50,332 bases of DNA from Saprospiraceae bacterium. GTDB lineage: Bacteria; Bacteroidota; Bacteroidia; Chitinophagales; Saprospiraceae. The notes beneath the pieces were generated by a model. It made no database searches. It had not been told where the DNA came from and saw nothing but the letters and a program-made list of their open reading frames with translations. Made by a program: the position numbers and the translations under genes. The DNA is taken from contig JABSSL010000101.1 in assembly GCA_013214355.1 (NCBI GenBank), forward strand, positions 1-50,332, given 5' to 3'. Positions 50,192 to 50,332 of this stretch are shown piece by piece (positions within the stretch are counted from its first letter, which is position 1; every line of letters starts with the position of its first letter).

Positions 50192-50332
50192 TACCGACTC
50201 TCCCTGGCGTTGTTGCATAAAGAAACCGGACATGGCTATCCTTTATTGAAATACCGCTCAAATCGCTTTTGAAATAGGCATACCTTGGGCTGTCATTTTA
50301 TTCAAACATCTAATTTTGACGGCTGCCTCTAC

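Noticed and set aside
1-50332. CRISPR arrays, tRNA or rRNA genes, prophage modules
   Set aside because: No regularly spaced direct repeats, tRNA-like cloverleaf segments, rRNA-like sequence or phage structural genes were recognised.

Overview
The window is a chromosomal segment of a free-living aerobic to microaerobic member of the Bacteroidota, most likely the Saprospiria (Lewinella/Haliscomenobacter-like). The evidence is a Bacteroidota-type cco cluster with a fused ccoN-ccoO, promoters with the TAnnTTTG -7 element of that phylum, a DUF6089-type outer-membrane barrel, TonB-domain/TPR proteins, membrane anti-sigma/TPR proteins and cyanobacterial-type GlgC. I see no rRNA, tRNA, CRISPR array or prophage.

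Layout. 1-5900: a secreted BNR/sortilin-like beta-propeller protein, then an unusual sigma factor with a membrane TPR partner. 5909-14905 (minus): a complete cbb3 oxidase set, in transcription order ccoI, ccoS, a 32-codon ORF, ccoNO, ccoQ, ccoP, ccoG, ccoH and a TauE/SafE-like gene. 15013-29057: divergent hemN, a rhodanese, five universal stress proteins (one with a thioredoxin-like head), three CBS-pair proteins, a lipoprotein, a K+ channel, then a two-gene signalling operon. 29090-35933 (minus): a TetR-controlled efflux operon. 36161-40190: a small DUF2892 membrane protein, a barrel, a radical SAM enzyme of the tetraether-synthase-like type with a small membrane partner, and a glucosaminidase. 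40639-43393: glgA-glgC. 43484-49800 (minus): a TonB/TPR protein, a TPR sensor kinase, a dipeptidase and an amidohydrolase. The window ends in a noncoding long-hairpin repeat related to one at 20406.

Main result. The signalling operon encodes a histidine kinase with two FixL-type PAS domains; both keep the haem-ligand His and distal Arg spacing. It overlaps by 4 nt a response regulator whose receiver domain is fused to a CRP/FNR effector and DNA-binding domain. Six regions of this window carry two CRP/FNR-like 12-mers (TGAY-N4-RTCA) always exactly 22 bp apart. On the side of each gene, a TAnnTTTG-like -7 element starts 29.5-30.5 bp from the centre of the proximal box. This architecture fits ten promoters: ccoS-ccoNO, ccoI, hemN, rhodanese, two UspA genes or operons, the lipoprotein-CBS-CBS operon (weak -7), the CBS-UspA operon, DUF2892 and the kinase operon itself. 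I infer an oxygen-responsive FixL/'FixJ-FixK in one protein' circuit that co-controls high-affinity respiration, oxygen-independent haem synthesis and a UspA/CBS set resembling the mycobacterial DosR dormancy regulon.

Limits: all calls come from reading the sequence and from family knowledge; no searches were run. Start codons were moved where motifs, terminators or promoters argued for it.
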